Assembly (NCBI RefSeq): GCF_009299795.1
Contig: NZ_VIGP01000002.1
Location: 310,001-374,000 of the forward strand
Length of the DNA stretch: 64,000 nt
Direction: 5' to 3'
From: Brachybacterium subflavum
GTDB lineage: Bacteria > Actinomycetota > Actinomycetes > Actinomycetales > Dermabacteraceae
This document shows positions 59,754-64,000 of this stretch, one piece after another. A model generated the notes under the pieces. The model saw nothing but the letters and a program-made list of their open reading frames with translations. It had not been told where the DNA came from and did not search any database. Position numbers and translations under genes: made by a program. How positions within the stretch are numbered: position 1 is the first letter of the stretch; the number at the start of each line of letters is the position of its first letter.

Positions 59754-60185
59754 ATGGCCATGATCTCAAGCAGCGGTCTCGCACACGTCCGATTGACGGT
59801 CACCGACATCGGCCGATCGAAGGCCTTCTACGATCGCGTGTTCGGTTGGCCGGTTGCCATCGACGCCTCGGCGCAGGCGGGCGACGCGAACGTGCGGCGA
59901 TCTCAGCAGCAGTATTACGGCGGAGTGGTCTACCAGACCCCGCAGGGCACGCTGTTCGGGTTGCGGCCGGTCGGGGAGAACGCATTCGACCCCGATGTGA
60001 CTGGCCTGGACCACCTGAGCTTCGCCGTGGAATCCCGTGAGGAATTGGAGCGCGCTGCGCGCGCGCTCTCCGAGGCCGGGATCACGCACGGCGACGTGAC
60101 CGACCTGGCCGACGCGGGGCTCGCCATCCTGTCCTTCCAGGACCCCGATGACATCAACGTGGAGCTGTCCGCGCCACTCGGCTGA
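59754..60185 (+). CDS. VOC (glyoxalase/bleomycin-resistance fold) protein
   Basis: A 143-residue vicinal-oxygen-chelate protein. The sequence LAHVRLTVTDIGRSKAFYDRVFGW opens the first beta-alpha-beta-beta-beta module, and GLDHLSFAVES the second; the final Glu lies in DDINVELSAPLG. Metal ligands are likely His near residue 11, His near 86 and a late Glu. The substrate is unknown. The leaderless start at 59754 is preferred over an upstream ATG at 59703. Confidence 0.85.
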   Translation: MAMISSSGLAHVRLTVTDIGRSKAFYDRVFGWPVAIDASAQAGDANVRRSQQQYYGGVVYQTPQGTLFGLRPVGENAFDPDVTGLDHLSFAVESREELERAARALSEAGITHGDVTDLADAGLAILSFQDPDDINVELSAPLG

Positions 60186-60196
60186 CCCGTTCCCCC

Positions 60197-61000
60197 TCAG
60201 CCGAGAGCAGGCACCGTGATGCGCACCCCCTCGCTCATCGCCGACTCGTGCGCGCAGATGCCCGGCAGGTCCATTCGGCGGCGCGCACGCTGTCGATCCG
60301 AGACCGTCGGTCCTCCGTGATCGCGGCGAGGAACTCGTCGACCAGGTACGGGTTCGACCCTCCGTGCCCGGCGCCGATCCTCACCGGTTCGCCCATGCCG
60401 GGAACCTGGACCACGGTCTCGTGGACGAACTGGCGAAGCTCCGCGCTCAGGGAGCCCCGTTGATCGGGTGGATCGATCTCCTCGACCGCTGTCCGGTTCC
60501 CGCGTCCGCCCTGGGCGGGTCCGGTCATCGTATGCACCAGCATCGGTCCTTCCTGGTGGGTCGGCCATTCCAGACCCATGCGACTGCCGTAGAGCCAGAA
60601 ACCCTCGATGTACTCGCGAGCCGTGCGGAAGAAGGACATCTGCACCTCGGCGAGGGCGTCACAGTTCCTGAGCCGGAAGGCGCCGATCTCTGTCGGATAG
60701 GGGTTGTCGAAGCCGCCGGCGGCGCGCGTGGCCTCGTCGAGGTGCACGGACCCCTCGGCGCTCACGCTCTCGACGCTGGTGCCCAGCAGCGCGAGCGCCG
60801 GGGACAGAGCGTGCGTCAGGTAGTGCATCGGGGGGAAGCCCTGCCAGTAGCTCGGGAATCCGTCGAGGTTCTGGATGTGCACACCGCGATAGAACGTCAC
60901 GTCCCCGAGTGCCCCCTCGCGGTGCAGGGCAGCCGCCCAGCGGAATTCGCGCCCGTAGACCGATGTCTCCATCATCATGCAGCGCCTGCCGGTGCGCCGT
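60197..61000 (-). pseudogene. Decayed Gfo/Idh/MocA-family oxidoreductase
   Basis: The minus-strand frame ending at 60235 encodes the C-terminal alpha/beta domain of this family (CMMMETSVYGREF, GFPSYWQGFPPMHYLTHALS, EIGAFRLRN, DEFLAAITEDRRSRIDSVRAAEW). It then runs into a wrong-frame tail, while the expected end (GICAHESAMSEGV) continues in another frame to a stop at 60197, so a single-base frameshift lies near 60265-60280. Upstream of about 61000 no Rossmann domain with GxGxxG or EKP motif can be found in any frame. The gene therefore lacks its NAD-binding half and is broken. Nothing else is seen in 61001-61329. Confidence 0.8.
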
Positions 61001-61329
61001 TCGGAGGCGATGATCGACGACGGGGTCCTCGACGCGACCGTCGATGTCACCACCACCGAGCTCGAGCCGGCCGTCGTGGATCGGTGTCTCACGGAGGGCT
61101 CCTGGCTTGCGGCCCTGTCTGGTGAACAGGCGCCCTCGGGTGGGCGGTCGCACCCCCCCCGGGGCCGGGCGGGCTGCCGCCTCTGTGAAGCGGACGCCGT
61201 GGAACGGCGCGCTCCCACGGGACGTCTGCGGGTGACGAAGGCGCGCACACGCAGGGCTGCGGGATACGGTGGCTCGGCCGACGCGCGCGGCGCGCCGACG
61301 CCTCACCCCCGCATCGAAGGAGCCGCAGC

Positions 61330-62952
61330 GTGCAGACGCTCTACCATTCCGGCCGCATCCTCACCATGGTCGACCGCGACGACGCCCCCGAGGCCGTGCT
61401 CGTCGAGGACGGCCTGATCTCCGGCGTCGGCGCTCTCGCCGACCTCCGCGAGCGTGCCGGCGAACCCGCCGAAGTGGACCTCGCCGGCCGCACCCTGATG
61501 CCGTCCTTCGTCGACTCCCACGGCCACCTGCTGGGCCACGGCCGGCTCGCCGCCCTCGTCGACCTCGAGGACGCCCGCAGCATCGACGAGGTGGTCGCGG
61601 CACTCCGCGAGCGCCTCGCCGCGCGCGAGGCGGGCGATGATTCGCCGCTGGTCGGCGCGAAGTACGACCCGACGCAGCTGGCCGAGGGGCGCCACCCCAC
61701 GCGCGACGACCTCGACCGCGTCTCCACCGAGATCCCCGTCCTCGCCATGCACCGCAGCATGCACGTGGGCGCGGCGAACTCCGTCCTCGTCGAAGCCGCA
61801 GGGATCACCGCCGAGACCCCCGATCCCGAGGGCGGGCGCTTCGGCCGTCGGCCCGACGGCACGCCCGACGGCTTCGCCGAGGAGCATTCTGCGCTCGGCG
61901 CCCTGTTCACCGCGCTCGACCCGGAAGGCGGCGCAGGCGGCATCTTCGGCGGCGGCGACGCCGCGGACGCACTGCGCCTGGCGACCCAGGACTATCTGCG
62001 CCACGGGATCACGACCGCGCAGGAGGGCGCCGCCTCCCCCGAAGCGGTGGCGGACCTCGCCGCCGCGGCACGCGAGGGTCGGCTGCCGCTGGACCTCGTG
62101 GTCTACCCCGTGGCCGCCTGGGGCACCCCGGCGCGCGAGCAGTTCGCCGAGTTCACCGGCGACTACACGGGGCGTCTGCGCCTGGGCGGGTACAAGCTGA
62201 TCCTCGACGGCTCCCCGCAGGCGCGCTCGGCCTGGATGAGCGAGCCCTACGAGCCGATCCCGGGCGACGAGGACCCCGGCTGCGCCTACGCCGCCCACTC
62301 GGACGAGCAGGTGCTCGCCTGGACCCGCGAGCTCGCAGCCCGCGGCGTCCAGCTCATCGCCCACTGCAACGGCGACGCCGCCGCACAGCAGTGGATCGAC
62401 ACGGTGACGCAGGTGGGCGCCGAGAACCCCGCGCTGCTGGCCGAGCGCCCGGTGATGATCCACGCCCAGACCGTGCGCGACGACCAGCTCGAGCAGATGG
62501 CGCGACTGGGCATGATCGCCTCGATCTTCAGCGTGCACACGTACTTCTGGGGCGACGCGCACCTGCGCAACTTCGGCCCCCGGCGCGGCCGCCGCGTCTC
62601 CCCCGCCCGCTCGGCGCTGGACCGCGGCGTGCGCGTCACCCTGCATCAGGACTCCCCCGTCACGCCCCCGGACATGCTGCTGAGCGTGTGGGCGGCCGTG
62701 AACCGGATCAGCCGCGAGGGCACGCCCGTCGGCCCCGAGGAGCGCATCTCGACGTGGGAGGCGCTGCGCGCGGTCACGACCGACGCCGCCTACCAGTACG
62801 GCGAGGAGGAGACGAAGGGCCGGATCCGCGAAGGGATGCGGGCCGACCTGGTGATCCTCTCGGCCGACCCCCTCGCGACCGCGCCGCAGGACCTGCGGGA
62901 CATCGACGTGCTCACCACCATCAAGGACGGCGAGGTCGTCTACTCCGCGTGA
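61330..62952 (+). CDS. YtcJ-like amidohydrolase
   Basis: A 540-residue Amidohydro_3 family enzyme. Metal-binding VDSHGHLLGHG near residue 60, MHRSMHVGAANSVL, DGSPQARSAWMSEPY, AHCNGDAAAQQWID and HQDSPVTPPD near the end match YtcJ-like proteins, which hydrolyse amide or related C-N bonds with one or two metal ions. It ends with the beta-sandwich stretch LVILSADPLATAP...VLTTIKDGEVVYSA. The GTG start has AAGGAG upstream. It converges with the APC permease gene, 10 bp away. Confidence 0.9.
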   Translation: MQTLYHSGRILTMVDRDDAPEAVLVEDGLISGVGALADLRERAGEPAEVDLAGRTLMPSFVDSHGHLLGHGRLAALVDLEDARSIDEVVAALRERLAAREAGDDSPLVGAKYDPTQLAEGRHPTRDDLDRVSTEIPVLAMHRSMHVGAANSVLVEAAGITAETPDPEGGRFGRRPDGTPDGFAEEHSALGALFTALDPEGGAGGIFGGGDAADALRLATQDYLRHGITTAQEGAASPEAVADLAAAAREGRLPLDLVVYPVAAWGTPAREQFAEFTGDYTGRLRLGGYKLILDGSPQARSAWMSEPYEPIPGDEDPGCAYAAHSDEQVLAWTRELAARGVQLIAHCNGDAAAQQWIDTVTQVGAENPALLAERPVMIHAQTVRDDQLEQMARLGMIASIFSVHTYFWGDAHLRNFGPRRGRRVSPARSALDRGVRVTLHQDSPVTPPDMLLSVWAAVNRISREGTPVGPEERISTWEALRAVTTDAAYQYGEEETKGRIREGMRADLVILSADPLATAPQDLRDIDVLTTIKDGEVVYSA

Positions 62953-62962
62953 GAGCCGGGCC

Positions 62963-64000
62963 TCAGGGCTCGGGGTGGAGGATGACCTCCTCGAGCTCCG
63001 CCTCGGGGGCGGCCATCAGCCGCCGGTGGCGCACGGCGAGGAAGACCGCGCCGAGCGCCACCCACACGGCGAGCGCGACGAGCGGCTGGGTGCCCAGGCG
63101 CCCCGGGGAGCCCGGGACGAACAGCAGCAGCAGGAAGCCCAGCGACAGCAGCGCGCCCAGCAGGGAGATCGCGCGGTAGACGGGGCGGGCGCGGCCGAAG
63201 GCGTCGTGCTCCCCCGAGCGCGCGGGGTGGGCCAGCTTGAACGCGGCCAGGCACGTGTACCCGTAGGCGATGGTCACGCCCACCGAGGTCATGTCCACGA
63301 TCCACTGCAGCGCGGAGCGCCCGAAGAACGGCGCCAGCAGGCACAGGGCGCTCGTGAACACGATCGCCACCACGGGCGTGCGGTGCCGGCTCTCGACGCG
63401 GCCGAAGAACGCCGGCAGCATCTTCGCCCGGCCCATCGCCATCAGCACGCGCGACGAGGAGACGGTGAAGCCGTTCAGGCCCGTCGCCACGCCCATCAGC
63501 ACCGCGATCACCATCAGGCCCTTGCCGAGCGGCCCCATGATCCCGGCGATCACCTCGGCCGTGGGCCAGGCGGCGTCGGGGTGGGTGTCGCCGTTCGGAC
63601 CCAGCGCGACGGAGCTCGAGAAGATCATCGCGAGGTAGACCAGGCCCGCCGTGCCGATCGCGGCGAGGATGAGGAACAGCGCCTTGCGGGGCGAGAAGTC
63701 GAACTCCCCGGCCGCCTGCGGCACGTTGTCGAAGCCCACGAACGCCCACGGCGCGAAGGCGACCATCACGGCGATCGCCGGCAGCGGCGAGGAGCCCTCC
63801 GGGAACGCCGGGTAGAACGCGAAGCCGTGCTGCATGCCGTGGAGCAGCGCCCCCACCAGGATCGCGACGACCGCGATGATCAGCACCACGCAGGCGATGA
63901 ACTGGAAGCGCCCGGACAGGGCCGTGCCCATCGCGTTCATGAAGCCCGTGGCGACGATCGCGAGGGCCGCGATGATCACCTCGGGCAGGTAGATGTCCCA
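62963..64000 (-). CDS. APC-family amino acid permease (N-terminus beyond window)
   Basis: The visible 345 residues are the C-terminal two thirds of a 12-helix transporter. FAPWAFVGFDNVPQAAGEF is the conserved helix-6 region of the APC superfamily; FTVSSSRVLMAMGRAKMLPAFFGRV is the usual loop after helix 8. The reading frame stays open to the right edge, so the start codon is outside. The gene probably imports an amino acid or amine and could supply the neighbouring amidohydrolase's substrate; this is inference. Confidence 0.88.
   Translation of the reverse strand, partial: WDIYLPEVIIAALAIVATGFMNAMGTALSGRFQFIACVVLIIAVVAILVGALLHGMQHGFAFYPAFPEGSSPLPAIAVMVAFAPWAFVGFDNVPQAAGEFDFSPRKALFLILAAIGTAGLVYLAMIFSSSVALGPNGDTHPDAAWPTAEVIAGIMGPLGKGLMVIAVLMGVATGLNGFTVSSSRVLMAMGRAKMLPAFFGRVESRHRTPVVAIVFTSALCLLAPFFGRSALQWIVDMTSVGVTIAYGYTCLAAFKLAHPARSGEHDAFGRARPVYRAISLLGALLSLGFLLLLFVPGSPGRLGTQPLVALAVWVALGAVFLAVRHRRLMAAPEAELEEVILHPEP

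Noticed and set aside
61001..61329. N-terminal half of the Gfo/Idh/MocA oxidoreductase
   Set aside because: All three minus-strand frames were read; none shows GxGxxG or an EKP-type motif, so the pseudogene is ended at about 61000.

Overview
The window comes from a high-GC Gram-positive actinobacterium. The signs are strong GC bias at third codon positions, a WhiB regulator, a Crp of the mycobacterial type, maltokinase, GlfT2-like and CDP-alditol glycopolymer enzymes, a CCA-encoding tRNA-Pro, and many genes whose start codon lies only 6-8 nt after a TANNNT -10 box, which suggests leaderless mRNAs. The overall style fits Dermabacteraceae (Brachybacterium-like), but that placement is inference, since no rRNA or marker gene is present.

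Layout. 1-10.8 kb is a conserved housekeeping block: the end of holB, a DUF3027 protein, a cold-shock protein, a CoA-type Nudix hydrolase, endonuclease III, Crp, a 56-aa DUF4177 protein with an MBL-fold hydrolase, a WhiB4-like regulator, a class A PBP, a metallophosphoesterase and tRNA-Pro(CGG). The gene set nudix-nth-crp-MBL-DUF4177-whiB-ponA2-phosphoesterase resembles the M. tuberculosis Rv3672c-Rv3683 neighbourhood. 11.5-19.5 kb carries cell-wall and glycan genes: an NlpC/P60 hydrolase, a GH20 hexosaminidase, a LytR_C protein, a CshA-type fibril protein and maltokinase.

19.8-29.2 kb, all on the minus strand, is the most unusual part. A MukB/JetC-like SMC ATPase and a MukE/JetB-like (DUF4194) protein, both Wadjet components, are separated by a complete sugar ABC transporter and a DUF559-type nuclease-like gene. 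No jetA or jetD is visible on either side.

29.8-54.3 kb is a large cell-surface glycopolymer locus: a GlfT2-like transferase, three CDP-alditol glycerophosphotransferase-family enzymes, a Wzm/Wzt (TagGH)-type exporter, a GT4 enzyme, a polysaccharide pyruvyl transferase/GT8 fusion, two further pyruvyl transferase-family proteins, two cytidylyltransferase/reductase modules, an SGNH-like protein, a left-handed beta-helix acetyltransferase and a QueC-like PP-loop protein. Together these would activate alditol phosphates, polymerise and decorate a teichoic-acid-like polymer, and export it.

54.8-64 kb returns to ordinary chromosomal genes: a membrane-anchored disordered protein, a 61-aa membrane protein, an AI-2E transporter, a patatin, a VOC protein, a decayed Gfo/Idh/MocA oxidoreductase, a YtcJ-like amidohydrolase and the start-truncated part of an APC permease. 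I saw no phage genes, insertion sequences, CRISPR arrays or rRNA.
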